Source of the DNA: Streptomyces bauhiniae
GTDB lineage: Bacteria; Actinomycetota; Actinomycetes; Streptomycetales; Streptomycetaceae
NCBI RefSeq assembly: GCF_004784475.1
Contig: NZ_SRRT01000003.1
Location: forward strand, 248,001 to 312,000
Length of the DNA: 64,000 nt
Direction: 5' to 3'
Shown here: positions 8,178-17,533 of the stretch, in pieces
How the letters are laid out: each line of letters starts with the position of its first letter
How positions within the stretch are numbered: the stretch's first letter is position 1
Made by a program: the position numbers and the translations under genes
Notes under the pieces: generated by a model
The model's input: only the letters and a program-made list of their open reading frames with translations
Database searches by the model: none
Told to the model about the DNA's origin: nothing

Positions 8178-8816
8178 TCAGGCGCCGGTGGGGTCCTCGC
8201 CCCGGTCCAGGGCCTTCCAGATCTCCTCGGGGCGCTCCGGGTCCACCGGGCGCGCGCTGCGGCGGGGGCGGTCCGTGCCGCGCTCGTAGCGGCCGGACAT
8301 GGCGGGCCAGCGGGGGCCGTAGCGCAGGGCGAGGAGCCCGGCGAGCAGGATCAGCACGCCTCCGGCGGCGGCCGCGTAGGGCCACGCGGTGTGGCTGAGG
8401 GCCTGGACGGTGGCGGAGGTGTCGCCGGTGGTGGCGGCCGCCTTCTCGTCCAGCGCGGAGCCGTCCGCGACCCCGCCGAGCGCGGCGGCGACGATGCCCG
8501 CGCCGGAGAGAGTGAGCAGCGCGGCGACGGCGAACCGGCCCGCCCGGCGCACCGCGAACACGGCGACCAGCGCGGCGAGGCCCACCACGGCGAGGGCGGC
8601 CGGGACGCCGGTGACGTCGCTGCCCGTGGCGGTCAGCGGGAAGTTCCCGCCGGCGACGGTCGCGGTCCCCTCGGCCCAGCGCTGCCGGGTCGCCAGCAGC
8701 GCCACGGCCGCGCCGAGCGCGCCGGACAGCAAGGCGGCGGCCAGGCTGCGCCGGCCGGAGCGGGCGGGCGCGGCGACTTCGGAACGGGGGTGCGGTACGG
8801 CAGTCACGTACTCCAC
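8178..8816 (-). CDS. Trp-operon-associated membrane protein (TIGR02234-type)
   Basis: 212 aa with four hydrophobic helices (about residues 22-42, 66-88, 93-115 and 147-167) and an extracytoplasmic stretch with the family-type QRWAEG segment after helix 1. The C-terminal cytoplasmic tail is Arg/Pro/Asp-rich. Members of this family sit next to trpE in many actinobacteria; the function is unknown. GTG at 8816 is 49 bp after trpE on the same strand; a GTG three codons later is an alternative start. Association with tryptophan metabolism is inferred from synteny. Confidence 0.8.
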   Translation of the reverse strand: MEYVTAVPHPRSEVAAPARSGRRSLAAALLSGALGAAVALLATRQRWAEGTATVAGGNFPLTATGSDVTGVPAALAVVGLAALVAVFAVRRAGRFAVAALLTLSGAGIVAAALGGVADGSALDEKAAATTGDTSATVQALSHTAWPYAAAAGGVLILLAGLLALRYGPRWPAMSGRYERGTDRPRRSARPVDPERPEEIWKALDRGEDPTGA

Positions 8817-8865
8817 TATCGCCTGAACCCGCCACGAAGCGTCATCCGGGGTTCCCGCGAACGGG

Positions 8866-10356
8866 TCACACCGTGCCCAGCCGGTTGGCGGTGTGCACGG
8901 CGCGCAGCACGGCCGCCGCCTTGTTGCGGCACTCCTGGTCCTCCGCGACCGGGTCGGAGTCCGCGACGATCCCCGCTCCGGCCTGCACATATGCGGTGCC
9001 GTCGCGCAGCAGGGCGGTGCGGATGGCGATCGCGGTGTCGGAGTCGCCCGCGAAGTCGAGGTAGCCGACGCAGCCGCCGTACAGACCGCGCCGGGAGGGC
9101 TCGAGTTCGTCGATGATCTGCATCGCGCGGGGCTTGGGAGCGCCGGAGAGGGTGCCGGCCGGGAAGCAGGCGGTGAGCACGTCGAAGGCGGTACGGCCGC
9201 CGGCGACCTCGCCGGTGACGGTGGACACGATGTGCATCACGTGCGAGTAGCGCTCGATCGACATGAAGTCCACGACCTCCACCGAGCCGGGTTCGCAGAC
9301 CCGGCCGAGGTCGTTGCGGCCGAGGTCGACCAGCATCAGGTGCTCGGCGCGCTCCTTGGGGTCGGCCATCAGCTCGTCGGCGAGCGCCTGGTCCTCCTGC
9401 GGAGTGGCGCCCCGGTGCCGGGTGCCGGCGATGGGGTGCACCATCGCCCGGCCGTCCTCGACCTTGACCAGCGCCTCGGGCGAGGAGCCGACCACGTCGA
9501 ACCCGTCGAACCGGAACAGGTACATGTACGGGGACGGGTTGGTGGCCCGCAGCACCCGGTACACGTCGAGCGCGCTCGCGGTGCAGGGCGTCTCGAAGCG
9601 CTGGGAGGGGACGACCTGGAACGCCTCGCCCGCGCGGATGCGCTCCTTGACGTCCTCCACGGCCTCCCGGAAGTCGGGGCCGCCCCACAGCGCGGTGTAC
9701 TCGGGCAGTTCGGAGGGCGGCAGCACGGCCGGGGGCTGGGCGACCGGGCGGGCCAGGTCGGCCTCCATGGCGTCGAGCCGGGCGACCGCGTCGGCGTACG
9801 CCTCGTCCACGCCGGTGTCGAGGTCGTTGTGGTTGATCGCGTTGGCGATCAGCAGGACCGAGCCCTCCCAGTGGTCCATCACCGCGAGATCGCTGGTGAG
9901 GAGCATGGTCAGCTCGGGGAGCTTCAGGTCGTCGCGCTCGCCGGGGCCGATCTTCTCCAGGCGGCGGACGATGTCGTAGCCGAGGTAGCCGACCATGCCG
10001 CCGGTGAAGGGCGGCAGACCCTCCTGGTGCGGGGTGTGCAGGGCCTGGAGGGTGGCGCGCAGCGCGGCGAGCGGGTCGCCGTCGGTGGGGACGCCGACCG
10101 GCGGGGTGCCGAGCCAGTGGGCCTCGCCGTCGCGGGTGGTGAGGGTGCCGGCGGAGCGGACACCGACGAAGGAGTACCGGGACCAGGAGCGGCCGTTCTC
10201 TGCGGACTCCAGCAGGAAGGTGCCGGGGCGTTCGGCGGCGAGCTTGCGGTAGAGGGCGACGGGGGTGTCGCCGTCGGCGAGGAGCTTGCGGGTGACCGGG
10301 ATGACCCGCCGGTCGGCGGCGAGCTTGCGGAAGGTGTCGAGGTCCATGGCGCTCAC
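8866..10356 (-). CDS. trpE: Anthranilate synthase component I
   Basis: TrpE converts chorismate to anthranilate using ammonia from a glutamine amidotransferase subunit, which is not encoded here. 496 aa. The allosteric tryptophan site [16 protein letters not shown] is intact near the N-terminus. The chorismate-binding core includes [48 protein letters not shown] and [11 protein letters not shown]. The GTG at 10356 overlaps the hisI TGA by 4 bp and has a GGGGGAGG ribosome-binding site, so it is favoured over the ATG nine bases later. With hisI directly upstream, no leader-peptide attenuator fits here. Confidence 0.96.
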   Translation of the reverse strand: MSAMDLDTFRKLAADRRVIPVTRKLLADGDTPVALYRKLAAERPGTFLLESAENGRSWSRYSFVGVRSAGTLTTRDGEAHWLGTPPVGVPTDGDPLAALRATLQALHTPHQEGLPPFTGGMVGYLGYDIVRRLEKIGPGERDDLKLPELTMLLTSDLAVMDHWEGSVLLIANAINHNDLDTGVDEAYADAVARLDAMEADLARPVAQPPAVLPPSELPEYTALWGGPDFREAVEDVKERIRAGEAFQVVPSQRFETPCTASALDVYRVLRATNPSPYMYLFRFDGFDVVGSSPEALVKVEDGRAMVHPIAGTRHRGATPQEDQALADELMADPKERAEHLMLVDLGRNDLGRVCEPGSVEVVDFMSIERYSHVMHIVSTVTGEVAGGRTAFDVLTACFPAGTLSGAPKPRAMQIIDELEPSRRGLYGGCVGYLDFAGDSDTAIAIRTALLRDGTAYVQAGAGIVADSDPVAEDQECRNKAAAVLRAVHTANRLGTV

Positions 10357-10742
10357 CGGTCCTCCCCCTTCAGCAGCACGTCGGCGTCGAAGCAGGTCCG
10401 GTCGCCGGTGTGGCAGGCGGCACCCGTCTGGTCGACCTTGACCAGCACGGTGTCGGCGTCGCAGTCCAGCGCGACCGACTTGACGACCTGGACGTGGCCG
10501 GAGGTGTCGCCCTTGACCCAGTACTCCTGGCGGCTGCGGGACCAGTACGTGCAGCGGCCGGTGGTCAGCGTGCGGTGCAGCGCCTCGTCGTCCATCCAGC
10601 CGAGCATCAGCACCTCGCCGGTGTCGTACTGCTGGGCCACGGCGGGGACGAGGCCGTCCGGGTCGCGCTTGAGGCGGGCGGCGATCTCGGGGTCGAGGCC
10701 GCTGGGACGGGGGCTGCCGGTCGTACGGGTCATGGGTGCCAT
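10353..10742 (-). CDS. hisI: Phosphoribosyl-AMP cyclohydrolase
   Basis: 129-aa HisI opens the adenine ring of PR-AMP in histidine synthesis. Metal-binding residues are visible in [15 protein letters not shown] and [11 protein letters not shown]; the substrate region WVKGDTSG is intact. It is the stand-alone form without the HisE pyrophosphohydrolase domain. It lies apart from the main his operon but on the same strand, coupled by a GTGA overlap to trpE. This places a histidine and a tryptophan gene under one upstream region. The gene diverges from the plus-strand gene at 10816. Confidence 0.96.
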   Translation of the reverse strand: MAPMTRTTGSPRPSGLDPEIAARLKRDPDGLVPAVAQQYDTGEVLMLGWMDDEALHRTLTTGRCTYWSRSRQEYWVKGDTSGHVQVVKSVALDCDADTVLVKVDQTGAACHTGDRTCFDADVLLKGEDR

Positions 10743-10803
10743 TGTGCCGTGCGGTGCCCGGGGTCACGTTCCGTGTCCGCTGCGTGGTCCTCGGGGGTGG
10801 CCG

Positions 10804-10809
10804 TACGCT
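10804..10809 (+). promoter_or_regulatory. -10 box of putative leaderless promoter
   Basis: TACGCT ends 6 nt before the ATG at 10816. No Shine-Dalgarno sequence is visible between them, so the mRNA probably begins at the start codon. Confidence 0.55.
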
Positions 10810-10815
10810 GAAGTC

Positions 10816-11451
10816 ATGTCGACCTTCGCCAAGCGTGAACGGCTCCTGCTCGCAGACCTCTTGGAAACCGCCGGCCCGGACGCACCGACCCTGTGCGAGG
10901 GCTGGACGACCCGTGATCTCGCCGCACACGTGGTGGTGCGCGAACGGCGCCCCGACGCGGCGGCCGGGATGCTCGCCAAGCCGCTGGCCTCCCGGCTGGA
11001 CCGGGTGATGGACGAGTACGCCGCCAAGCCCTACGACGAGCTGATCCGGCTGATCCGCACCGGCCCGCCGAAGTACTCCCCGTTCCGGCTGAAGCAGGTG
11101 GACGAGGCCGCCAACACCGTCGAGTTCTACATCCACGCCGAGGACGTGCGCCGCGCCCAGCCGGACTGGAGCCCGCGCGAGCTGGACCCGGTGTTCCAGG
11201 ACCTGCTCTGGACGCGGCTGGAGCGCACGGCCCGGATGACCGGCCGGCACGCGCCGACCGGCCTGGTGCTGCGCCGCCCGGACGGCCGTACGGCGGTGGC
11301 GCACCGGGGCACGCCGGTGGTCACGGCGACCGGTGAGCCCTCGGAGCTGCTGATGTTCGCCTACGGGCGGCAGGACGCGGCCAAGGTGGCGCTGGAGGGC
11401 GACGCGGACGCGATCACCGCCCTGCACGACTGCCGTCAGCTCGGTCTCTGA
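10816..11451 (+). CDS. TIGR03085-type metal-binding protein (DinB/MDMPI fold)
   Basis: 211 aa. The layout matches the mycothiol-dependent maleylpyruvate isomerase/DinB-like fold. The metal triad is His38 in DLAAHVVV together with Glu103 and His107 in EFYIHAED. Family members are thought to act in mycothiol-linked thiol transfer or detoxification, but no substrate is known for this subgroup. A TACGCT box 6 nt before the ATG and the lack of a ribosome-binding site suggest a leaderless transcript. It is followed at 27 bp by a VOC-fold protein. Confidence 0.85.
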   Translation: MSTFAKRERLLLADLLETAGPDAPTLCEGWTTRDLAAHVVVRERRPDAAAGMLAKPLASRLDRVMDEYAAKPYDELIRLIRTGPPKYSPFRLKQVDEAANTVEFYIHAEDVRRAQPDWSPRELDPVFQDLLWTRLERTARMTGRHAPTGLVLRRPDGRTAVAHRGTPVVTATGEPSELLMFAYGRQDAAKVALEGDADAITALHDCRQLGL

Positions 11452-11478
11452 CCCGCCTCTGACCGGCTGGGAGCCGTC

Positions 11479-11877
11479 ATGATCAAGGTCGCCATGACCG
11501 GGGTGTACGTGGACGACGTGGCGCGGGCGCACGCCTTCTACACGGAGGTGCTGGGGTTCGAGACCCGGCTGCACCTGGACCTCGGCGACGGCGTGCTGTT
11601 CGTGACGGTGGGCGCGCCCCAGGGGGCCCAGCCGGACCTCCAACTGCTGCTGGAGCCCGGCGGCGGCCCCATCGCCGAGCCGTACCGCACCGCCCTGTAC
11701 GACGCCGGCCTGCCGACCATCGTGTTCGAGGTGGACGACATGCGCGTGGAGTACGAGCGGCTGCGCGCCGCCGGTGTCCGGTTCACCCATCCCCCGCAGG
11801 AGCAGGGGCCGCTGCTGGCGGCGGTGTTCGACGACACGGTGGGCAATCTGGTCCAGCTCACCCAGCGGCTGCGCTGA
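11479..11877 (+). CDS. VOC-family (glyoxalase/bleomycin-resistance fold) protein
   Basis: 132 aa with two beta-alpha-beta-beta-beta modules. The N-terminal module shows [20 protein letters not shown]; the C-terminal module shows [19 protein letters not shown] and ends in [11 protein letters not shown]. Possible metal ligands are His and Glu in these strands, but the substrate is unknown. GGGAG lies 5 nt before the ATG. Pairing with the mycothiol-type protein upstream fits a small detoxification unit. The gene converges on the MFS gene with only 4 bp between stop codons. Confidence 0.87.
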   Translation: MIKVAMTGVYVDDVARAHAFYTEVLGFETRLHLDLGDGVLFVTVGAPQGAQPDLQLLLEPGGGPIAEPYRTALYDAGLPTIVFEVDDMRVEYERLRAAGVRFTHPPQEQGPLLAAVFDDTVGNLVQLTQRLR

Positions 11878-11881
11878 GGGC

Positions 11882-13159
11882 TCAGGCGGGCAGCTCGGCC
11901 CGCCTGAGGTGCGGGAAGCACAGCACGACGACCCCGCCAAGACCGCACACCGCCGCGCTGGCCACGAACACCGGCCCGAGCCCCCAGACGCCGATCGCGG
12001 TGGCCGCGAACGGCATGCTCAGCGGGGCGAGCCCCAGGCTGACCAGGCTGGCGACGGCCGTGATCCGGCCCAGGTAGGCGGGATCGGCCTGGGTCTGGAG
12101 CAACGCCCCGCACATCGCGCCGCTGAGCCCGGCGAGCAGCCCGACCAGCAGGGCCACACCGACCGCGGCGGGGAGCACCGGTACGTAGGCGAGGGCGCCG
12201 ATGGCCACGGACCCGGCGAGGATCGAGCAGGCCGCGGTCAGTCCGGCGCGCGGGACCCGGCCGCGTACCGCGAGCAGCAGCGAGACGGCGCCCGCGCCGA
12301 CGCCGAACCCGGCGAGCACCCAGCCCATGCCGGCCGCGCCCCAGCCGCGCCGGTCGGCGAGCAGGGTGAGGCCGACGTTGAGCGGGCCGACGAAGCCGAA
12401 GTCGCCGAGGGCGATGGCGAGCATCAGCGGGCCGAGGACGCGGTGGCGGCGGACGTAGCGCAGGCCGTCCACCAGCCCGGCCCAGGCGGTGCCCGCCGCG
12501 CGGGCGGTGTCCTCGGCGGGCAGCGGCCTGATCCGGACGGTGACCAGCAGGGGCAGCGACAGTGCGATGAGCAGTCCGGCCAGCCCGAACGCGGTGGCCG
12601 CGCCGCCCATGGCGACGCCGAGGCCGCCGAGCGGGGCGCCGACGACACCGGCGATCCGGATGGCGAGCCCACGCAGTCCCTGGACCCGGGCGAGCTGGCC
12701 GGGTGCGGTGATCCGGGCCGGGAGCGCGCCGACGGCCGGCATGAAGACGGCGTCGACGGTGCCGAAGACCAGCGCCAGTGCGGCCAGCGGCCACAGTCCG
12801 GGCGTGCTGACGGACAGCAGCGCGGCCACCGCGAGCACGGCCGCGCACCGCACGGCATCGCTGCCGACGACCACCCGGCGCGGCCCGAACCGGTCCGCGA
12901 TCACCCCGCCGCCCAGCAGCAGCAACGCCCTGGGCACCGCGCTGGCCGCCATCACCAGCCCGGCCTGCGAGGGGCTTCCGGTCCGGACGGCGGCCCAGGA
13001 CAGGGCGATGTAGTAGACGTTGTCCCCGAGCATGGACGCGGTGTACGCGCCCAGCCAGCGCAGGACGTTGGGGTCACGATGAGCCGCCCGGTCGCCTGTC
13101 GGGGCGGCCGGGCGTATCTCGCTGTCGGTGACGGGAGGCGGTTCAGACAGCTCAGACAC
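11882..13159 (-). CDS. MFS transporter at the end of the his operon
   Basis: 425 aa with about twelve membrane helices and the MFS loop motif [16 protein letters not shown] between helices 2 and 3, resembling EntS/MFS_3-type exporters. The GTG at 13159 overlaps the end of hisF by 8 bp and lacks a clear ribosome-binding site, suggesting translation coupled to hisF. Its place as the last gene of the histidine operon is notable; the cargo is unknown. A more internal start cannot be excluded. Confidence 0.87.
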   Translation of the reverse strand: MSELSEPPPVTDSEIRPAAPTGDRAAHRDPNVLRWLGAYTASMLGDNVYYIALSWAAVRTGSPSQAGLVMAASAVPRALLLLGGGVIADRFGPRRVVVGSDAVRCAAVLAVAALLSVSTPGLWPLAALALVFGTVDAVFMPAVGALPARITAPGQLARVQGLRGLAIRIAGVVGAPLGGLGVAMGGAATAFGLAGLLIALSLPLLVTVRIRPLPAEDTARAAGTAWAGLVDGLRYVRRHRVLGPLMLAIALGDFGFVGPLNVGLTLLADRRGWGAAGMGWVLAGFGVGAGAVSLLLAVRGRVPRAGLTAACSILAGSVAIGALAYVPVLPAAVGVALLVGLLAGLSGAMCGALLQTQADPAYLGRITAVASLVSLGLAPLSMPFAATAIGVWGLGPVFVASAAVCGLGGVVVLCFPHLRRAELPA

Positions 13160-13910
13160 GGACCGGGTGGCCCGCTTCTCGCAGGGTGTGCTTGACCTGG
13201 CCGATGCGCAGGTCGCCGAAGTGGAAGACGGAGGCGGCCAGCACCGCGTCCGCGCCCGCGTCGACGGCCGGCGGGAAGTGCGCGAGGGCGCCCGCGCCGC
13301 CGGAGGCGATGACCGGGACCGAGACGTGCTTGCGGACGGCCGCCAGCATGTCGAGGTCGTAGCCGTCCTTGGTGCCGTCGGCGTCCATCGAGTTGAGCAG
13401 GATCTCGCCCGCGCCCAGCTCGGCGGCCCGGTGCGCCCACTCGACCGCGTCGATGCCGGTGCCGGTGCGGCCGCCGTGGGTGGTGACCTCGAAGGAGCCG
13501 GACGGGGTACGGCGGGCGTCCACCGAGAGGACCAGCACCTGGCGGCCGAACCGCTCGGCGATCTCACGGATGAGGTCGGGCCGGGCGATGGCGGCCGTGT
13601 TGACGCCCACCTTGTCCGCGCCCGCGCGCAGCAGCTTGTCCACGTCCTCGGCGGTGCGGACGCCGCCGCCGACGGTGAGCGGGATGAAGACCTGCTCGGC
13701 GGTGCGGCGCACCACATCGTAGGTGGTCTCCCGGTCGCCGGAGGAGGCGGTGATGTCCAGGAAGGTCAGCTCGTCGGCGCCCTCGGCGTCGTAGACCTTG
13801 GCCATCTCCACCGGGTCGCCGGCGTCGCGCAGGTTCTGGAAGTTGACGCCCTTGACGACCCGGCCGTTGTCCACGTCCAGGCAGGGGATCACACGTACGG
13901 CCAGGGTCAT
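13152..13910 (-). CDS. hisF: Imidazole glycerol phosphate synthase, cyclase subunit
   Basis: HisF forms IGP and AICAR from PRFAR using ammonia delivered by HisH. The 252-aa TIM barrel has both catalytic aspartates, in [15 protein letters not shown] and VLSVDARR, and the phosphate-binding segments LTVGGGVRT and ASGGAG. ATG at 13910 overlaps the ridA stop by 4 bp and has a GAGGAG ribosome-binding site. The gene lies downstream of hisH, priA and ridA in one overlapping operon. Confidence 0.97.
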   Translation of the reverse strand: MTLAVRVIPCLDVDNGRVVKGVNFQNLRDAGDPVEMAKVYDAEGADELTFLDITASSGDRETTYDVVRRTAEQVFIPLTVGGGVRTAEDVDKLLRAGADKVGVNTAAIARPDLIREIAERFGRQVLVLSVDARRTPSGSFEVTTHGGRTGTGIDAVEWAHRAAELGAGEILLNSMDADGTKDGYDLDMLAAVRKHVSVPVIASGGAGALAHFPPAVDAGADAVLAASVFHFGDLRIGQVKHTLREAGHPVRV

Positions 13911-14302
13911 GCGGACACTCCTCGGAACGCCTCCACCTCGATCTCGACGACCAGGCTGGGGTCCACGAAACCGGAGACGATGATCATGGATGCGGCGGGC
14001 CGCACGGTGTCGAACAGTTCCTTGTGTGCGCGGCCCACCTCCTCCACATCGCGGGCATGGGTGATGTACATACGGGTGCGCACCACATCGTCACGGCCGA
14101 GCCCCACCTGGGCCAGCGCGCCGAGCGCGACGCCGAAGGCGTTGACTGCCTGCTCGTACGGGCCGCCCCCGGCGATCTGGCCGTCCACGATGGAGGTGCA
14201 GCCGGAGACCAGCACCAGACCGTTGGGCAGCTCCACGGCGCGGGAGTAGCCGAACTGGTCCTCCCAGGGCGCGCCGGTGCTGATCCGGCGTACGTCGCTC
14301 AC
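13907..14302 (-). CDS. RidA/YjgF-family enamine/imine deaminase
   Basis: 131 aa with the RidA fold: [19 protein letters not shown], then [18 protein letters not shown], and a C-terminal [12 protein letters not shown] strand. RidA proteins hydrolyse reactive enamine and imine intermediates released by PLP enzymes. The gene overlaps hisA upstream (GTGA) and hisF downstream (ATGA), so it is a true member of the his operon. A role in protecting pathway or PLP enzymes is inferred; the catalytic Arg and subfamily were not checked by alignment. Confidence 0.87.
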   Translation of the reverse strand: MSDVRRISTGAPWEDQFGYSRAVELPNGLVLVSGCTSIVDGQIAGGGPYEQAVNAFGVALGALAQVGLGRDDVVRTRMYITHARDVEEVGRAHKELFDTVRPAASMIIVSGFVDPSLVVEIEVEAFRGVSA

Positions 14303-15024
14303 CGGGACACCGCCGCGAGGGCCTCTTCCAGGGTGAACGCCTTGGCGTACAGCGCCTTGCCGACGATGGCGCCCTCGACGCCGAGCGGGACCAGGCCGGC
14401 GATGGCGCGCAGGTCGTCCAGCGAGGAGACGCCGCCGGAGGCGACGACCGGGCGGTCGGTGGCGGCGCAGACGCTCTTCAGCAGCTCCAGGTTGGGGCCC
14501 TGGAGGGTGCCGTCCTTGGCGATGTCGGTGACCACGTAGCGGGCGCAGCCCTCGCGGTCCAGGCGGGCGAGGGTCTCGTAGAGGTCGCCGCCGTCACGGG
14601 TCCAGCCGCGGCCGCGCAGGGTGGTGCCGCGTACGTCGAGGCCGACGGCGATCTTGTCGCCGTGCTCGGCGATGACCTTGGCGACCCACTCGGGGGTCTC
14701 CAGCGCGGCGGTGCCGAGGTTGACGCGGGTGCAGCCGGTGGCGAGGGCGGCGGCGAGGGTGTCGTCGTCGCGGATGCCGCCGGACAGCTCCACCTTGATG
14801 TCCATGGCCCCGGCGACCTCGGCGATCAGGGCCCGGTTGTCACCGGTGCCGAACGCGGCGTCCAGGTCGACCAGATGCAGCCACTCGGCGCCCGCGCGCT
14901 GCCAGGCGAGGGCCGCCTCCAGCGGGGAGCCGTAGGAGGTCTCGGAGCCGGACTCGCCGTGCACGAGGCGTACGGCCTGGCCGTCGCGGACGTCGACGGC
15001 GGGGAGCAGTTCGAGCTTGGCCAT
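14299..15024 (-). CDS. priA: Bifunctional HisA/TrpF isomerase PriA
   Basis: 241-aa beta/alpha-barrel that isomerises ProFAR in histidine synthesis. In Streptomyces and mycobacteria this enzyme (PriA) also isomerises phosphoribosyl anthranilate, replacing TrpF. Visible motifs are [51 protein letters not shown] and [13 protein letters not shown]. No trpF occurs in this window although trpA, B, C and E do. The gene is coupled to ridA by a 4-bp overlap and lies directly after hisH. Confidence 0.95.
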   Translation of the reverse strand: MAKLELLPAVDVRDGQAVRLVHGESGSETSYGSPLEAALAWQRAGAEWLHLVDLDAAFGTGDNRALIAEVAGAMDIKVELSGGIRDDDTLAAALATGCTRVNLGTAALETPEWVAKVIAEHGDKIAVGLDVRGTTLRGRGWTRDGGDLYETLARLDREGCARYVVTDIAKDGTLQGPNLELLKSVCAATDRPVVASGGVSSLDDLRAIAGLVPLGVEGAIVGKALYAKAFTLEEALAAVSR

Positions 15025-15028
15025 GGTC

Positions 15029-15676
15029 TTAGAGGGTTCCGATCCAGTTGGTGAGGAGCTGGGCGCCGGCGTCGCCGGACTTCTCGGGGTGGAACTGGGT
15101 GGCGGCCAGCGCGCCGTTCTCCACGGCGGCGACGAACGGCCCGCCGTAGGCCGACCAGGTCACCGCGGGCGGGGTCATGGCCGCGTTGAGCTGCTCGAAG
15201 TCCCAGTCCTGCACGGCGTAGGAGTGCACGAAGTAGAAGCGGCTCTCGGGGTCGAGCCCGGCGAAGAGGCGGGAGTCGGCCGGGGCGTCGACGGTGTTCC
15301 AGCCCATGTGGGGCACCACGTCTGCCTTGAGCGGGCCGACCGTGCCGGGCCACTCGTCCAGCCCGTCGGTCTCCACTCCGTGCTCGATGCCGCGCGCGAA
15401 CAGGATCTGCATGCCGACGCAGATGCCGAGCACCGGGCGGCCGCCGGCCAGGCGCCGGTCGACGACCCAGTCGCCGCGGGCCTCGCGCAGGCCGGTCATG
15501 CAGGCGGCGAAGGCGCCGACGCCGGGCACCAGCAGGCCGTCGGCGTTCATCGCCTTGTCGAAGTCGCGGGTGATCTCCACCTCGGCGCCCACGCGGGCGA
15601 GCGCGCGCTCGGCGGAACGGACGTTGCCGAAGCCGTAGTCGAAGACCACGACCTTCTTCACGTCGCTCAACTCCAC
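15029..15676 (-). CDS. hisH: Imidazole glycerol phosphate synthase, glutaminase subunit
   Basis: Class I glutamine amidotransferase that feeds ammonia to HisF. The nucleophile cysteine is in GICVGMQIL and the His-Glu dyad in [10 protein letters not shown]. Length is 215 aa with the GTG at 15676, which overlaps the small membrane gene by 10 bp. An in-frame GTG at 15661, with GGAG about 9 nt upstream and lying just after that small gene's stop, is an equally good start (210 aa). Confidence 0.95.
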   Translation of the reverse strand: MELSDVKKVVVFDYGFGNVRSAERALARVGAEVEITRDFDKAMNADGLLVPGVGAFAACMTGLREARGDWVVDRRLAGGRPVLGICVGMQILFARGIEHGVETDGLDEWPGTVGPLKADVVPHMGWNTVDAPADSRLFAGLDPESRFYFVHSYAVQDWDFEQLNAAMTPPAVTWSAYGGPFVAAVENGALAATQFHPEKSGDAGAQLLTNWIGTL

Positions 15677-15831
15677 ACCCCCAGCCGCATGACGCCCGCG
15701 ACCAGGCACATGGCCGCGCCGATGGAGACCAGCACGATCAGGCTGGTGGGCATCTTCTGCTTGACGAAGGAGATGATGCCGCCGACCAGGAAGAGGCCGA
15801 CGACGATCAGGATGGTGGACAGTCCGGTCAT
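15667..15831 (-). CDS. 54-aa two-helix membrane protein inside the his operon
   Basis: ATG at 15831, TGA at 15667-15669. The peptide begins [16 protein letters not shown] and ends [11 protein letters not shown]. It forms two hydrophobic helices (about residues 5-22 and 29-52) joined by a short basic loop (VKQKMP). It starts 5 bp after hisB and overlaps hisH by 10 bp if hisH starts at 15676. Codon use fits the neighbours, with nearly all third positions G or C. There is no clear ribosome-binding site, so translation may be coupled to hisB. Function is unknown. It is too short for many gene callers. Confidence 0.75.
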   Translation of the reverse strand: MTGLSTILIVVGLFLVGGIISFVKQKMPTSLIVLVSIGAAMCLVAGVMRLGVWS

Positions 15832-15836
15832 GGGAT

Positions 15837-16430
15837 TTACAGCGCGCCCTTCGTGGAGGGGAGGATGCCGGCCGCGCGCGGGTCACGCTCACTGGCGTAG
15901 CGCAGGGCGCGGGCGAGGGCCTTGAACTGGCACTCCACGATGTGGTGCGCGTTGCGCCCGTAGGGCACGTGCACGTGCAGCGCGATCTGGGCCTGGGCGA
16001 CGAAGGACTCCAGGATGTGCCGGGTCATCGTGGTGTCGTACTCGCCGATCATCGGCGCCATCTTCTCGGGCTCGGTGTGCACGAGGTAGGGGCGGCCGGA
16101 GAGGTCGACGGTGACCTGGGCGAGGGACTCGTCCAGCGGGACCGTGCAGTTGCCGAAGCGGTAGATGCCCACCTTGTCGCCGAGCGCCTGCTTGAAGGCG
16201 GCGCCGAGCGCGAGGGCGGTGTCCTCGATGGTGTGGTGGGTGTCGATGTGCAGGTCGCCGTCGGTCTTCACGGTGAGGTCGAACAGGCCGTGCCGGCCGA
16301 GCTGGTCGAGCATGTGGTCGTAGAAGCCGACGCCGGTGGCGATGTCGGTCTTGCCGGTGCCGTCGAGGTCGATCTCGACGAGGACCGAGGTCTCCTTGGT
16401 GGTGCGCTGCACGCGTCCTGTGCGGCTCAT
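15837..16430 (-). CDS. hisB: Imidazoleglycerol-phosphate dehydratase
   Basis: 197-aa monofunctional HisB, without the phosphatase domain found in enterobacteria. Metal-binding histidine clusters are visible: [27 protein letters not shown]...PLDESLAQV and [14 protein letters not shown]. The C-terminal LPSTKGAL is typical. The ATG at 16430 overlaps the hisC stop by 4 bp. It removes water from IGP to form imidazole acetol phosphate, the substrate of HisC. Confidence 0.97.
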   Translation of the reverse strand: MSRTGRVQRTTKETSVLVEIDLDGTGKTDIATGVGFYDHMLDQLGRHGLFDLTVKTDGDLHIDTHHTIEDTALALGAAFKQALGDKVGIYRFGNCTVPLDESLAQVTVDLSGRPYLVHTEPEKMAPMIGEYDTTMTRHILESFVAQAQIALHVHVPYGRNAHHIVECQFKALARALRYASERDPRAAGILPSTKGAL

Positions 16431-17533
16431 GCGTCAAGCTCCTTCTTCAAGTCCCGTACCGCGTCGAGGAACGCGTCGTTCTCTTCGGGGGTTCCGGCGG
16501 TCACCCGCAGCCAGCCGGGCACGCCGTTGTCCCGGACCAGCACCCCCTTGTCGAGGATGCGCCGCCACGCGCCGTGGGTGTCCTCGAAGCGGCCGAACTG
16601 TACGAAGTTGGCGTCGGACTCGGTCACCTCGTAACCGATGGCCCGCAGTTCGGCGACGAGCCGGTCCCGCTCGGCCTTGAGCTGCTCGACATAGCCGAGC
16701 AGCGTGTCGGTGTGCTCCAGCGCGGCGAGCGCGGTCGCCTGGGTGACGGCGCTCAGGTGGTAGGGCAGCCGGACCAACTGGACGGCGTCCACCACGGCGG
16801 GGTCGGCGGCCAGATAGCCGAGGCGCAGGCCGGCGGCGCCGAACGCCTTGGACATGGTCCGCGAGACCACCAGGTGCGGGCGCCCTTCGAGGAGCGGCAG
16901 CAGCGAGTCGCCGTGGCTGAACTCGATGTACGCCTCGTCCACGACCACCATGGACGGCTTCGCCGCCTGCGCGGCCTCGTACAGCGCGAGGACGGTCTCG
17001 GGCGGGACGGCGTTGCCGGTGGGGTTGTTGGGGGTGGTGATGAAGACGACGTCGGGCTTGTGCTCGGCGATGGCGCGCTCGGCGGCGGGCAGGTCGATGG
17101 TGAAGTCCGCGCCGCGCGGCCCGGAGATCCACCCGGTCCCGGTGCCGCGCGCGATCAGCGCGTGCATCGAGTACGACGGCTCGAAGCCGAGCGCGGTGCG
17201 GCCGGGCCCGCCGAAGGTCTGCAGGAGCTGCTGGATGACCTCGTTGGAGCCGTTGGCCGCCCAGACGTTTTCGACGCCGAGGGGGTGATGCCCGGTCGTG
17301 GTGAGGTACTTGGCGAGTTCGGTGCGGAGCTGGACCGCGTCCCGGTCGGGGTAGCGGTTCAGGTTCCGGGCGGCGTCGCGCACCCGCTCCGCGATCCGCT
17401 CGACCAGCGGCTCGGGCAGAGGGTAGGGGTTCTCGTTGGTGTTCAGCCGGACGGGGACGTCCAACTGGGGCGCGCCGTAGGGGGACTTGCCGCGCAGCTC
17501 GTCCCGTACGGGGAGTTCGTCGATGCCGGTCAC
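16427..17533 (-). CDS. hisC: Histidinol-phosphate aminotransferase
   Basis: 368-aa fold-type I PLP aminotransferase that converts imidazole acetol phosphate to histidinol phosphate. Visible are [36 protein letters not shown], the PLP lysine in [17 protein letters not shown], and the C-terminal Arg in [11 protein letters not shown] at 17533 overlaps the hisD stop by 4 bp. The frame remains open further upstream, but that region overprints hisD. Confidence 0.97.
   Translation of the reverse strand: MTGIDELPVRDELRGKSPYGAPQLDVPVRLNTNENPYPLPEPLVERIAERVRDAARNLNRYPDRDAVQLRTELAKYLTTTGHHPLGVENVWAANGSNEVIQQLLQTFGGPGRTALGFEPSYSMHALIARGTGTGWISGPRGADFTIDLPAAERAIAEHKPDVVFITTPNNPTGNAVPPETVLALYEAAQAAKPSMVVVDEAYIEFSHGDSLLPLLEGRPHLVVSRTMSKAFGAAGLRLGYLAADPAVVDAVQLVRLPYHLSAVTQATALAALEHTDTLLGYVEQLKAERDRLVAELRAIGYEVTESDANFVQFGRFEDTHGAWRRILDKGVLVRDNGVPGWLRVTAGTPEENDAFLDAVRDLKKELDA

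Noticed and set aside
10357..10800. Trp attenuator upstream of trpE
   Set aside because: The space is occupied by hisI, which overlaps trpE. There is no leader peptide with Trp codons or terminator.
8866..11940. 1024-codon frame suggesting a large N-terminal extension of TrpE
   Set aside because: The extension overprints hisI and plus-strand genes in other frames; TrpE homology begins at 10356.
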